NCBI GenBank assembly: GCA_002633005.1
Contig: NMRA01000100.1
Coordinates: 425,789 to 470,137 of the forward strand
From: Phoronis australis
Taxonomy: Eukaryota; Phoronida; Phoronidae
Reading direction: 5' to 3'
DNA length: 44,349 nucleotides
The position numbers and the translations under genes are program-made. A model generated the notes under the pieces. The model was not told where the DNA came from. It did no database searches and worked only from the letters and a program-made list of their open reading frames with translations. Below, in pieces: positions 1-12,420 of the stretch. Position 1 is the stretch's first letter. Every line of letters begins with the position of its first letter.

Positions 1-2700
1 TGTATTTTGTAATCTACAAGACTTCATTTTATTAAACTTCTCCAAAATACACTTTAACTACTTGTTTTACTTGCGGTAACCCCTCCTGCCACAAGTGGAC
101 TGACCCTGTACACATTAGCTGGGAAATTTATTGACCCAGTTGCAGCAACCCAACATGAATATCACTCATTTTTGGCTGAGATTACATGATAAGGTCTATA
201 TTTTTTTCTAATTTTTATTACTTTTATTTGTTTATGTTGTTGTGCATACTAATAAGTCTGAAATGTAGCATTCAACTGCAGGTTGCTATTGAAATTTTAA
301 AGACACTGTCGGCACTTTTCGTCGGCCATTTTCCTTGACTTTTGAAAGGTCTAAATTTTCGCTTTCCCCGAATAGAATTGGCGATAACTCGGTCATTTGT
401 GAAGATAAGGACATGTTTCATACCTGAAAATGATCAGAAAACACTGCGTTTTCAGAAATAAATAACAATTAAAAAATCACAAATCCCGACTTAAGACTCA
501 TTTTGTGGTGGTGGGTCACATATGTCCCCTAGCATGCGCAGTGTGAAAATGGCGAGTTACAGATTTTGGGAACTGAACGAGGGACTGCTCAAAGAAAAAG
601 TTTGATAACGTTCGGGAGTATTTGTTCCAGTTGGAAGGAATGTACATATACATCGACGGCCTCCCTTTATTCGCAAAAGGTATTCACTAATTGACTATTG
701 TCTACCCTGGCCTTGCCTGGCCTTGTGCCCTCGTTTGATTTGCACCGTCAAAATAAGCAAAACAAAATCTTACCTCAACAGTACCTGCAGACCCACGTGA
801 ACTGATTTACGTGGGGTTCTCTATACGTGAGTATCTTCAAAGCATCTAAAGATACGTTTTAGGTATGAAATGCGATGTTTTGTTTTGGTTTTCGCCACTT
901 CATTTTCAAGATGGAGTGTTTTCCAGGGAGTCATGTGACGTGCTACATTGTAGTCGTGAATAATGAAAAGTAACAATTCACCATTACCCTTAGTTTTGAT
1001 TGGTGTATTTATACATTACAAAATAATGATTTCAAAATTACATTAATTTTATTTGTTCGAAATATTTGAGACATGCTGGTACAAATATATTTAAGTTTTC
1101 TTTGGGCCAATTTTACTTTTCTCTCGACGCAGTTTGATGTTCCTTTCTTGGAGATCGCTGAGAAAGTTCGCACAACTAGTGTCATCTATTGAGAACTTTA
1201 GAAACCGTTCAAACTGCAAGCCTGCCGTCCTGGACTGCCTACACCTCAGTACTGAATGCTATTTACACATACGCATAGAGGTAAGGCCTAAAAGCTTATG
1301 TGCCAAATCGTGTGCCTAATCAAAAAGACCATAAAGTTAGGAGATGATGGCAGCCATAGAGCTGGGGAAGCTGTTGGAGGATGATCTCCATGATGTACTA
1401 TCAATTGCAAAAGAAATTGTATAAGAATTGCATAAGAGATTGTTGTAGAAGAATTGCATAAGAGTTGCATAAGAAATTTGTTGTATAAGAAAAAATTAGT
1501 TGAATCCTCTAGACTTGGAATGCGGTTTGCTGTATTTTTGCCTAATATGGACATGCTACTTTTGTATATATATATCGCTGATGCGATCATAGAATAAAAC
1601 ATTCTGTTAGATAGTTTCTTTTACAGAAACATGGTGTTCTTTTATTAACGGGCATACCATACTGACCATCAAGTCCACTGCGTGCGCAATGTCTCACTAA
1701 TCATCAACAGCCGAAGCGGGGAAGGGTGACTCACTCGAGGCGGGGAACAAGAATCTTTATTTAGCGTACCGGTAGTTCGAAGAACAGATTCACACTAGCC
1801 AAGTGGGCTATTTCTACGACATTTAATTTAACAGAACATAAAAAATGGAACTTAAGCTAAAGGTGGAGAATAACACAGAGATATAAGTGTAAATAAAAGT
1901 TAAGTTGTAATCGCTAAACTATAGACTATATAGGTTCTAGGTACACGTGCAAATGCTATAATCTAGATAAATCGTAAAAGAAACGATGGTATATACTAAT
2001 TACAGCATAGCCTGGAGTGTTTACAAAGAGAACAGCTGCATTCGGGGCCGGTCCAGGTCCGAATCTGGTACGCTACTGTAACGAGTTGAAATGTTGATTG
2101 TGAACCCCTGTCAAGCCTCCTGGTCCCCTAAGAGATGTGAAAGGAAAATTAGCGATGACCAGTTTCATTGATGAGTTCACGGCGTGAGGACCACGTGTAC
2201 GGTCGTCAATTATTGCCAGCAAAAGTAGTCTACTGAGTTATTTTCGACGGTTAATCTAGATGAAAAACGCCCAGGGTTGTTTCAACGTTCAGAAAAACGA
2301 CATGGAATCGTAGAACGACCTGAGGTACTTGTCCAAATAGCCGGGGCCCATCTCGCCTGAAGCCAATGTGTTATTCAATGCGTGTAATTAAAAGTAATAC
2401 CAGGAAGACATTACCCGAGGACTAAAGAACAGTTGATTTGGTGCATTTTTAACGTGTTCATGAACAGGCGAGAACGAATCGACTCATCTGGCACAATGCA
2501 CGGGTGATTTGTTAAAACCACAACTATGTAGAGTACGGGTGAAGACTTCGACCCTTAGAAGGCTCTTCAACGTACAACGCAACACCAATTCGGCCCCTGT
2601 TGAGATTTCATATACAAGTAGGCGGCGATGGGCCGGTGCCGTGTTGAACATCGGGCATGTTGTTGTTTGCCCCTATTGACAAAAGATGACATTTCTCAGA
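1..2700. other. No supported gene; intergenic
   Basis: I find no reading frame with a recognisable domain, no convincing exon with good splice sites, and no RNA gene. The first 1.6 kb is AT-rich. Around 2,040-3,230 the sequence becomes richer in G+C with more CpG, as often seen near gene starts. Short open frames here look like chance frames. Confidence 0.6.
1403..1492 (+). repeat. Degenerate short tandem repeat (AAGAATTGCATAAGA-like)
   Basis: About five imperfect units of a roughly 15-20 base motif (aagaa-ttg-cataagag variants) follow one another. The array is degenerate, not in a reading frame, and no function is apparent. An AATAAA-like string lies about 100 bases downstream, near 1,594. 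Confidence 0.55.
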
Positions 2701-2806
2701 CCTACGTTCTGGCCCGCATGAACTAACCATTATCGAGGCTAGCACAAACCCGACTCGACTTCAACAAACTTCTCTCCTTCCTATCGTCGCCACCGTGATC
2801 TTGCAC

Positions 2807-2896
2807 CTGCCCGTTCTCGGCTTCGTCCGCATATCGCCAAATTTGCATCAACCCCACGCCTGTCACAGTGGGGTTCCAGCCGGTGCTGGCAGCCAT
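2807..2896 (-). CDS. Possible first coding exon, unknown gene
   Basis: On the minus strand an ATG at 2,896 in a good context (tttcaaATGGCT) opens 30 codons (start MAASTGWNPTVTG) and ends at a plausible donor, CAG|GTGCAAG, in phase 0 at 2,807. The stretch lies in the locally GC- and CpG-rich zone. The frame also stays open past the donor to 2,723, and upstream as well, so its openness alone is weak evidence. I do not recognise the peptide and found no convincing downstream exon on the minus strand at 1-2,700. It may be a chance frame. Confidence 0.2.
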
Positions 2897-3112
2897 TTGA
2901 AATTCAAACCGTGTTTCAACAAGGTTTGCGGAGAGTGAGAATGGGCTTAAGGACCAGTGCAGAAGGGGAACTGGGGCTGCTTCAGTGAGCCAAAAAAAGA
3001 CATTATGAAAATAACAATTGTTGAAACACGGGAGCCGTCCAGTTTCTCGGCTGATGGTTGTTGACAAATAAGTACAATGCGGCAGAGTCGTGACCCAATC
3101 CACACTTCCCAA

Positions 3113-6100
3113 ACTTCAGTATAACGACGGGAGTTGAAATTCAGTTCTGTGGATCGGATTCTATGCCCGGGGGTCTAAGTATGGTTACAGCCTGTTCTGA
3201 AAGTGGGTGCGTCAGCCATCACGTGCTCTGTATGCACGGGAATGCCAAACACAAGCATGCGCCCAAAATTTAAACAAAAAATCTTTGCGCAATACTACTC
3301 AAAACTATAAGCATATCAAGGAAGTGAAAAGACAATTGTTCTTCACAAGTGTGGCAATTATTTGAAGATATATTTCCTTTCTGATCTCCAATTGGAGAAC
3401 TTTTTCCTAAGTTCATAAACAATTCCCCAAGATATTTTCCGAATTCATGCGTCAGTGTTGTCGTGTATTTTGATTCATTCCGGGGGTAGCTCTTGTGGTT
3501 TATAAGTTAACCTTGAACTCCAAAAATTGCTGATTCTTTGTGTATGATTGCCAGTACACTATGTAACTGTACTTAAGTACCTTTATAAATAGTTAATTGA
3601 CTAATATCATATAAACGTGAAGGGGGGTGTGATTACGTGACACATTCTCACGCGCGGACGGAGACGCACATGCACACAACACACGCTCACTTATTTATGT
3701 ATGATTATAATTATTGAAGTACACAATTCGGTCTCGGTCGATAGGCGGAATAATGTCTCGTGGGATATTACTTCATGTACCGGTACGCCACTCTCGGTAC
3801 GTTTTGTGTATGTATTCTGCGATGCACCCGGCCGTGTCAATATCTGAATACATAATAGATATGCACAGAGCTTTGAATGCCTTAATCAGTTGGACACTGT
3901 AGGCCTACTCTGTACATGTACACCAACAGAGTGTTCGACATCTGCGAGTTTTTTACAAACAACTCTTAGTAATGACCTTCAAAAGAATTAATATTATGAC
4001 ACTATATGGGAATAGTATCGACATGTTATCGTTCTAATACCATAGTAAGTCTTCCTTTTCACAAATAGCGGTCTTCACGTTCCTCAAACTTCTATCATTT
4101 TATGGCGGTCTGTTATGAGTGTTGTATTTTTAAATACAACAATTTTCGGTTGTTTGGGCCAAATATCTTGGTACTGCTGCGCTGGGCAAGAATTTATTCT
4201 GTCTTTTTGTGACGGATTCAGAATACTTGACGGAACCGGATTTAAAAAGGGCCGCGTATCAAAGGTTACCCCTTAACATGAAACGCTAAATATCACTAAA
4301 AATTGAAAGAGTGACAGTCAATTTCAGCATTGTGTGACCCTGCAAGAAGGGTCCAAAATAAATGTAGTACGATTTCATGAAAACAGGGAAATAGAGGCAG
4401 TCGATTCCTACATTGGTACCTCTCTCCGCAAAAGTTATCAATACACGAAAAGGGAGGATGCTCGGATGCCATCAATGCCCCCTTCCCTTCAAGAGTTGGA
4501 CCCATCAATAAGAAAGGATCTATAATCCCAATAAGCAGGAAATGAGCAGCAATTGATGCTATCTGCCAAGGTTCTTAATTTTCATTAAGTGATATACAAT
4601 TTCGAGAAAAAAAGACCGACAGATGACTCCATCATCCCTTGCCAGAGAGGGCTCATGGAGAGAATTTTGCATTCGCAAAATTGTCTTCTTGAATCTAAAA
4701 ATCTAGTGAATTAATATCCTTTGCAAAAGATGTGCTCTATATATTTTCTCGATTTTTTCAAAATTCATGTATGTATGACTAAGTGCACGTTTTCAAGTGC
4801 GTTTGAATTACATATGCTGCAAAAATGGGACACCCTAAGAACAATGTCCCCGCAGAGCCTTCAAAGGGTAAATCATGAGCTGGTAAACAACAAATGTTCT
4901 TTTGAATGTTTCTTTTCTTAACTGCCCCCGGCACTGCGCCTATGCCGTTTGCCACGGTTTAATCCTAACCCTGCAAATTACTGTGGGCACGTGCACCGCG
5001 GCCTCCATTTTCCTACGGTCCTGCCACTAGATGCCACTGAAGTGTGTAAAATATAACGTCATAAATTGTGGTTCTCTTGGGTTATTTCTTTGTACTCAGC
5101 TGTGACCCACCGATAATGAACTTTATTCATTGCAGTTGCACCAAAGTGTCGGGGACAGAAACATAACATTTTATCAGCAATAACCATTCAGAGGGCATAA
5201 ATTGTTTTATACTGTCACTATATTTTATGATTCTACTTTGTGAAAAACAGTAGAATAAAACATTAGAATAATGAACTGCAGGGGGAGTTAGAAGATTAGT
5301 TCACGTTGAGGATACATTGTACCTAAGACGGGCCTCGACACACCGACTGGTTTATGGATGGGGGATCGGGAGTAGGATGTAGGTGGGGGCACTAAAGCGA
5401 TCAATGAAATTTGGAATTTCATATCGCACTGTACAGTCAATGTCCTCAGTGTGACGAGTCTACCGCACGTGAAGCTAGATGGCGACCAAAGTAAGCGGTA
5501 GAGCCACGGGGGATCGATGGGGGACATCATGTAACCTAGCTGGCCCGGGACAGGCCCAAAACCTGAAGAGCAGTGAAAATGCAGAAGTGTTCGGAGCAAA
5601 ACTGGTGCCAAGCGAGGAATCTGCAGCCTTCCACTGAAGTAAATCTTTACATTTTGAAGAGTTTTTCGTCACTAAACCGCCGGACGGTGGCACTAGTTGG
5701 CCAGAGCGCGCGTGCAAACTGGATGGTCACGTACCTAGCCTACACGTAGTGTAGCGTTTAGTCATATACGTGGACCAACCGTTCACAGTGGACGAGCTGT
5801 GCGTGAACTTGGAATCTTGCTTAATCTCAAGATCGGGTATGCGTGAACTTGGAATACACGAAGATATTGCACGTTAGATAAACAAAAAATACAAACAAAA
5901 TTGCATGGAGTGAACCATATAAGTGCACTAGATCGGCATAACCAAAATTTCCAACAAAAATTGTGAAATTTCAAGGACTAGGATTTTGAGATAAGCTGTG
6001 CATGTCAAAGGCGGAATCACTGCTAAGACGAGACACATGCAGGCCTAGTTTAATACTTTTCGCCCGCAGGGGTGGGGATATCTCGTGCATACAGCAACGC

Positions 6101-8814
6101 TAGCTGGTACTGACTGTGCCGCTCAGTTGGCTGTTTGTTACATGTACTTTCCTCAGTTGCACGTCTGGCCCCTAGGACTCATATTTGGTCATTCTGAATC
6201 GTACACGTACAGTTTGGCCACGTTCCGTGTATGGGACATTTTTGAGACGCGAAAGGACTGTAATTTGGGGATTGAGTCTGTGGATTCGTATTGGTGTTCG
6301 GTGCCCACTGTATGGGGTGGATCTGTTTCTACCACGTGGGTAGTGCAGCTATCAAGTCTTAGAGAAGTCACTCGGTCAACGAAATTGTTGTGCTACTCAG
6401 TGTGACCAGAGCTTTAAGGTGACACAGTCGGAAAGAAATAAAGGTGCATTTTAGATCTCCTCCTAGCCTCGCATACAGTCCCAGTTAGCATTAGATTAAG
6501 TTGAATATCTCTGACATTTTGGTTCTTTATTGGTCAATGAAGGACGTGGACCTCTTTGGCCTTGTGTTTGGAACGGCGTGTCCATTGAAAATGAAGGCGT
6601 GATTCAAATACTGTACATGTATCACGAGACTGTCGAAAAGTTATTCAGAGTTTCTGAAATTCGGGTCAGTTTCTTGACGAAAAGATAACGTTATAGCTAG
6701 GCTTGGTACATACTCGATTATAGACATGTCGATCGAAAGAACGTGGGCCAGAGGTGACTTTGACTGAAATAAACAATATCGCTCCAGGTACTGGTGGACC
6801 TTAGATGTCGTAAGGATCTCAATTTTCAAATGAAAACTCTTCGCGTAGCAACTAAAAACGGCATGCCGGTGACGTTTTTGGCTGTGTACCGGAAGCGGAG
6901 AGGTCCCGGGCTCCCTTAGGCCCCACATGGTGAAGTTGCTGTATAATACTTGCTAGAATTAAACCAGCTATAAACACGTATTCCGCTACTAGAACCAAAT
7001 GTTGATGTAGCTCACCTACCGTTACGAAATTGGTCTCAAATTGTCCGTTATTCAAATTAGGTGTGATCTCGAGGCTTGGAATGAACTGACAGCTCGTTAT
7101 TGGTTGAGAATATATACAAGTTAGCTTGTTATATCGAGCGTTGTCTCGAGTAATAGTTCGCCAGATCAAAATCACTTTTCGCCCGAGTAAGGACGGGATG
7201 CAGGCTTATTACCATTTTTATAATGAAATATTTATTAAAAAGGTTAAATGTAATATCGTGCAGTGATTGTTTGTCGATAGCGTCAATTCCCAAACTAGAA
7301 AACTGCGTATTTTATTTTTATGCAAACAAGTCAATGAGTAACGGACTGGGTAGGTCCTATTGGATAAACAGTTAAAAACTGACTGCCGACCATGGCAACT
7401 ACTATTCTTTTATCATCATGCTCGCAAAAAATTATTAGTCTCCAATTCTTTGTTAATTTTACTGTCACGACTTATCAAGGTTTGGCTGACTGACTAAACT
7501 CCATTACTCAACTGTACGTCAAATGGAACACGGAAGAAACCGATCACATTCTGTTGATTAAAGATCGCTCTTCCAATAAACTAGATTTTTATTTTTCTCA
7601 GAGTCATTGTGCCATTAATTTCGGAAAATAGGCAAAGATTGTTGATTTGCCACTTGACCGTATCTAGTGATATCTTCCTGGTAGTGGCATGGTTCATAAA
7701 TTCAACCACGTCAATTCTGCTTCTGTTTAAACACATTCTTGATACTGAGCAAATAGCTGTTAACTGTTCGGGTCAAGTCTGTGATTTTGAAACGTCATGA
7801 TGTCATGGAATGGAAATCAGGCCACGTCATCTAAAGTAACGATTGGGCTACAGTTGGGAAGGACGTGTTTTCGATCCCGATGTGAGGCCGAGGGACGAGG
7901 TCAGCGCGCGGGATTAGCCCAGAAACAAAAAGGTCAGACAAGAAGTGGGGGAGCTGTGAAAGTAGCGTACACGTCGTTGGCAATAAACACCACAGCAACA
8001 AGTCGAGCCAGACACTTCCAGGAGGTGAATCTGTTGCTTTTTACACGAAATTTAGTTTTTTATTTCTTACCTGGAAGTGAATCAAACTGAGGATCTAGAT
8101 GTCAGTCACGAGAAGGGGGATAACCACATTTTTTGAGGGGGACAGTCCTCAACCGAAGTCTACCTTTAGGGAGGCTGACCCCTCCTAAATCCGACTATGC
8201 ATCTTAAAATGCTGTGATGGCAAATTGAATAAAATTTTGATATTTGACCTTCGACACGACAATGACTGTGATTCATTAACGCCATGCCTAAGTTAGAAAA
8301 ACGTCCGTACTTTAAACCACATATCAACCATTGGCCATTTCTCGCCCATTCTTTGCATTTTTGAGTCCCCACTCTTTCTACTCGAAGGACCTATCTTCTC
8401 ATAATGGATTCGTCCTTCCCATTGGCAGACTCAGGTTTACATTAGATGATGACTCCTGGAAATGCTTTCACCGAGAAAAAACGTTGAATGGAAAGCTGGG
8501 AAATTGATCTTATTTGAAACTCTTCAGTGTCACACAATAAAAAGGCCGTCCTTAAACCGTACACAATTATATTTACGCAACCAATAAACATTTTATTATT
8601 GACCACAAACTGTGTACGAAAATCACAACAATTGAACGATTCGTCACGCAGCACTGGGTGTCGTAAACAAGTCCCATTACATATTCGTCTTACAATAAAT
8701 CTTCATTTAATAAGCTAGACGTAAACATGTTATGAGTTACACCCTCACAGGTATTTACGGATGATATCGACCGGTACGTGAACGGCAGCGACAGTTTAGG
8801 TAAATCAGATAAAC
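3113..8814. other. No supported gene; intergenic
   Basis: No recognisable coding region in 5.7 kb. Several open frames of 60-107 codons on both strands (for example 5,288-5,717 minus, 6,085-6,405 plus, 6,852-7,175 minus) have no known motif, splice context or consistent codon bias. A short direct repeat (GCGTGAACTTGGAAT twice, near 5,801 and 5,841) and a fragment resembling a MITE end (CCCCTCCTAAATCCG, near 8,180) are visible. Confidence 0.6.
3729..3812 (+). repeat. Solo arm of a foldback repeat family
   Basis: This stretch closely matches, by eye, the right arm of the long inverted repeat at 34,475-34,630, with shared blocks such as GGAATAATGTCTCGTGGGAT and CTCTCGGTACGTTTTGTGTA. A few extra bases (CGGTA) are inserted in the middle. 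The left arm is absent here, so this copy cannot form the hairpin. It shows that the 34-kb palindrome belongs to a dispersed family. Confidence 0.75.
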
Positions 8815-11800
8815 ATGTTAGGACGTGAGATAGTTTTTCTCCTAATTTGTGTTGTGGTAGTCCCCGGCAATACTTTTGGTTGGACGTTGGCTAACAACAG
8901 AACTACCTTCCTACCTACGGGAGCTACGACCACCAGTGCCAGCTCACCAGGTACCCCATGCGTTTACATGGGAAGGCTCTACAAAGACCAAGAGACGGTG
9001 AATATAGTTTACTGCATTCGAACATTTTGTCAACGAGGTTACATCGCATCAGAGGTAATTTCTGAGAGCACAACTACCTCGAAGGCAATTATCACGTCTA
9101 CTCCTGAAGGAGCTTGTTTTTACGAAGGGCGGCAATATCTTCATCAAGAGACCATACGAATAAAAGACTGTATCCGGACATGGTGTCATCGTGGTTACGT
9201 AACTACAGAAGTAATATCAAGTGATTGTACAACCATACCACAAGGAAGCACCACATCCTCTCCCGAAGGATCTTGTATTTACAAAGGGCGTCAATACCTG
9301 CACCAGGAGACCATCGCAGTAACAGATTGCATCCGAACATGGTGTCATCGAGGTAAGGTTTGGAAAGATGAAATGCCTGGTTGTACAACTACTCCACAAA
9401 TGGCTACCACATCTACTGCAGGCATAGGGTCTTGTATCTACAATGGGCGTCGATATAACCATCTGGAAAGAGCCTCAATAGACCACTGCATCCGAATATG
9501 GTGTCATAAAGGTTACGTTTATGAATATGAAAAGATACCTGGGTGCAAGAGTACTGTACAAATGACTACCACGTCTATCCCTGAAGGATCTTGTATTTAC
9601 AATGGCCGTCGGTACATGCACAGCGATGTAATCAGTGTAAATAATTGTACCCGAACATGGTGTCATCGTGGTCACGTTTTCAAAGATGAAATACCTGGTT
9701 GCACAACAACCCCACAAATGACTACCACATCCGCTCCTGAAGGATCTTGTATGTACAGTGGGCGTCGATATATGCACCAGGAGGTAATTAGTGAAAAGAA
9801 CTGTATCCGAACATGGTGCCACCGAGGTCACGTTCTAAAAGATGAAATACCTGGTTGCACAACAACCCCACAAATGACTACCACATCCGCTCCTGAAGGA
9901 TCCTGTATGTACAATGGGCGTCGATATATGCACCAGGAGGTAATTAGTGAAAAGAACTGTATCCGAATATGGTGCCACCGAGGTCATGTTTTAAAAGATG
10001 AAATACCTGGTTGCACCACTACTTCACAAATGACTACCACATCCCCGCCTGAAGGATCTTGTATCTACAAAGGACGTCGTTATATGCACCAGGAGGTAAT
10101 CACCGAAAAGGACTGTGTACGGACATGGTGCCATCGAGGACACGTTCTAAACGATGAAATACCTGGTTGCACCACTACTTCACAAATGACTACCACATCC
10201 CCTCCTGAAGGATCTTGTATGTACAATGGGCGTCGATATATACACCAGGAGGTAATTAGTGAAAAGAACTGTATCCGAACATGGTGCCACCGAGGTCACG
10301 TTCTAAAAGATGAAATACCTGGTTGCACAACAACCCCACAAATGACTACCACATCCGCTCCTGAAGGATCCTGTATGTACAATGGGCGTCGATATATGCA
10401 CCAGGAGGTAATTAGTGAAAAGAACTGTATCCGAATATGGTGCCACCGAGGTCATGTTTTAAAAGATGAAATACCTGGTTGCACCACTACTTCACAAATG
10501 ACTACCACATCCCCGCCTGAAGGATCTTGTATCTACAAAGGACGTCGTTATATGCACCAGGAGGTAATCACCGAAAAGGACTGTGTACGGACATGGTGCC
10601 ATCGAGGACACGTTCTAAAAGATGAAATACCTGGTTGCACCACTACTTCACAAATGACTACCACATCCCCTCCTGAAGGATCTTGTATGTACAATGGGCG
10701 TCGATATATACACCAGGAGGTAATTAGTGAAAAGAACTGTATCCGAACATGGTGCCACCGAGGTCACGTTCTAAAAGATGAAATACCTGGTTGCACAACA
10801 ACCCCACAAATGACTACCACATCTGCTCCTGAAGGATCCTGTATGTACAATGGGCGTCGTTATGTGCACCAGGAGGTAATTAGTGAAAAGAACTGTATCC
10901 GAACATGGTGCCACAGAGGCCACGTTCTAGAAGATGAAATACCTGGTTGCACCACTACTTCACAAATGACTACCACATCCCCGCCTGAAGGATCTTGTAT
11001 CTACAAAGGACGTCGATATATGCACCACGAGGTAATCAGTGTGAGAAACTGTATCCGAACATGGTGCCACCGAGGTTATATTTCAAAAGATGAAATACCT
11101 GGTTGCACAACTACTCCACAAATGACTACCACATCCCCTCCTGAAGGATCTTGCATGTACAATGGGCGTCGATATATGCACCAGGAGGTAATCACCGAAA
11201 AGGACTGTGTACGGATATGGTGCCATCGAGGACACGTTGTTACAGTGCCGATTCCCGACTGTACAACTACGCTTTTACCTCCGCTATCAAGTACGGCTCG
11301 ACTTGGTTGTTATTTTCAAGGTCAGTGGTACGCCCTAGGCGAGATGATCATAGAGGAAAAATGTTCTTACTTTAAATGTGATTATTCTGGCCACGTTCTT
11401 GTTTACGATAATTTTAACTGTATGGACAGCACAACTGTGACATCATCTACCACTCCTGTAGTAACTAGTCGCGCCAATGGATGCTACGTACATAGAACCT
11501 TCTACCAGGCAGGTGAAACAATTGATATTGCTTGGAGACGGGTGCGCTCTAATATCACTGGGCTTGAAAACAGTAGTCGGTGCTTTGGTGCGTATTGTTC
11601 GTTGAGTGGCAATATTGTACGATGGACACGGTCTTCTTGCGGCAATCGCCCTATCTTCTTATCCCCCCTGCCCTGCTTTTTGAGAGGGCGTGTTTACGCA
11701 CAAGGAGAATTAATCGCAACTGGATGGACTGAGGGTTTTTGCTACCGTTCATTGTGCTCCGCTAACAGCACCATAGAGTATCAGGACTGCGGGTTGCCAC

Positions 11801-12087
11801 CGACAATTGCACCTAAGGGTTGCTGTGTAAATAACTCGTTCTATAATCCCGGGGATGTGGTGTCCATATCCAAGACCGGGGACTGGTGCAACGAAAGGTT
11901 TTGCTCCGAAAACAAGACCGTTGAAACAAGAGAGGTGTTCAACTGCACGGTACAAGATCCCCCGGCAACAAATCATAGTGAGCTAGATTTGAGATACTGC
12001 AGCTCTTCAACAAAACCCGTACTCACATTAAATGTAGCCCTATCTTTCATTTTCGGTTGCCTAGCTTTTTTCCCTTTCAAATCCTAA
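8815..12087 (+). CDS. Secreted, probably GPI-anchored repeat protein with 15 four-Cys modules
   Basis: Intact 1,090-codon frame in one exon. Residues 1-22 are a clear signal peptide. From about residue 47 to 830 run fifteen modules of 52-53 residues, each with four cysteines spaced C-x17-C-x4-C-x12-C (start C-[IM]-Y-x-G-R-[RQ]-Y, core WCHRGHV, end IPGC) and joined by Thr/Ser/Pro linkers likely to carry O-glycans. Module 1 lacks the fourth Cys. Four divergent modules follow (about 832-1,050), with several N-glycosylation sequons. The end has a Ser-rich stretch (1063-1065) and about 20 hydrophobic residues (1069-1088), as in GPI-anchor signals. The module resembles the N-terminal half of a von Willebrand type C domain, but I know no family with exactly this pattern. 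A surface or mucus-layer role is inferred. Repeat copy number may vary between individuals. Confidence 0.85.
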   Translation: MLGREIVFLLICVVVVPGNTFGWTLANNRTTFLPTGATTTSASSPGTPCVYMGRLYKDQETVNIVYCIRTFCQRGYIASEVISESTTTSKAIITSTPEGACFYEGRQYLHQETIRIKDCIRTWCHRGYVTTEVISSDCTTIPQGSTTSSPEGSCIYKGRQYLHQETIAVTDCIRTWCHRGKVWKDEMPGCTTTPQMATTSTAGIGSCIYNGRRYNHLERASIDHCIRIWCHKGYVYEYEKIPGCKSTVQMTTTSIPEGSCIYNGRRYMHSDVISVNNCTRTWCHRGHVFKDEIPGCTTTPQMTTTSAPEGSCMYSGRRYMHQEVISEKNCIRTWCHRGHVLKDEIPGCTTTPQMTTTSAPEGSCMYNGRRYMHQEVISEKNCIRIWCHRGHVLKDEIPGCTTTSQMTTTSPPEGSCIYKGRRYMHQEVITEKDCVRTWCHRGHVLNDEIPGCTTTSQMTTTSPPEGSCMYNGRRYIHQEVISEKNCIRTWCHRGHVLKDEIPGCTTTPQMTTTSAPEGSCMYNGRRYMHQEVISEKNCIRIWCHRGHVLKDEIPGCTTTSQMTTTSPPEGSCIYKGRRYMHQEVITEKDCVRTWCHRGHVLKDEIPGCTTTSQMTTTSPPEGSCMYNGRRYIHQEVISEKNCIRTWCHRGHVLKDEIPGCTTTPQMTTTSAPEGSCMYNGRRYVHQEVISEKNCIRTWCHRGHVLEDEIPGCTTTSQMTTTSPPEGSCIYKGRRYMHHEVISVRNCIRTWCHRGYISKDEIPGCTTTPQMTTTSPPEGSCMYNGRRYMHQEVITEKDCVRIWCHRGHVVTVPIPDCTTTLLPPLSSTARLGCYFQGQWYALGEMIIEEKCSYFKCDYSGHVLVYDNFNCMDSTTVTSSTTPVVTSRANGCYVHRTFYQAGETIDIAWRRVRSNITGLENSSRCFGAYCSLSGNIVRWTRSSCGNRPIFLSPLPCFLRGRVYAQGELIATGWTEGFCYRSLCSANSTIEYQDCGLPPTIAPKGCCVNNSFYNPGDVVSISKTGDWCNERFCSENKTVETREVFNCTVQDPPATNHSELDLRYCSSSTKPVLTLNVALSFIFGCLAFFPFKS
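8953..11304 (+). repeat. 156-159 bp coding tandem repeat with a 468-bp higher-order unit
   Basis: Unit starts, marked by the codon two before the first Cys, fall at 8953, 9109, 9268, 9427, 9586, 9742 and then every 156 bases to 11146. Early units (modules 2-4) are 159 bases long and divergent; later ones are homogenised. Block 9,898-10,365 (modules 7-9) and block 10,366-10,833 (modules 10-12) are almost identical, differing by eye at about two bases. This shows a recent three-module duplication. The period is always a multiple of three, so the frame is kept. Confidence 0.9.
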
Positions 12088-12414
12088 TTCCACCCATAGT
12101 AAGAAAATTAACCTTGGATATTTTACTTTAGTTGATTGTTGGAGGTTGTTGCGTACAGATTTTGATAGTTTTACTGCTGGTGTATTTCTTAAAGGTTAGT
12201 TAAGAACCCAGAACAGTAAATATTCCGTGAAGAAGAGCCAGAAAGTTTGGTTCTTTGTTCATCTTAGCAAATTGTTTGAGGTACTGATACTCGATTTGCT
12301 TATGGGATCGCCTCAAATTTATCTGGTTTATTTATGTGATGTTTTGTAAGGATGGCGACTTAGGCATAGTAAATCGTATATGTTGTTCGTCGCGTCTTTA
12401 GAATAATTGCAAAA

Positions 12415-12420
12415 AATAAA
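12415..12420 (+). promoter_or_regulatory. Candidate polyadenylation signal AATAAA
   Basis: AATAAA lies 328 bases after the stop codon of the repeat-protein gene, in A-rich sequence (gcaaaaaataaa). It is the first canonical hexamer downstream and would give a 3' UTR of about 350 bases. Called from position and sequence only. Confidence 0.45.

Noticed and set aside
6085-6405. 106-codon frame on the plus strand
   Set aside because: No domain, signal, splice sites or repeat relation; within the length expected by chance.
7797-7920. tRNA-derived SINE suggested by TTTTCGATCCC
   Set aside because: A B-box-like string alone, with no A box or tail at the right distance.
9203-9831. Minus-strand frames over the repeat gene
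   Set aside because: They mirror the 156-bp coding repeat on the plus strand and have no independent signal.
8953-11304. CRISPR-like regular array
   Set aside because: The 156-bp units are coding, in frame, without unique spacers.
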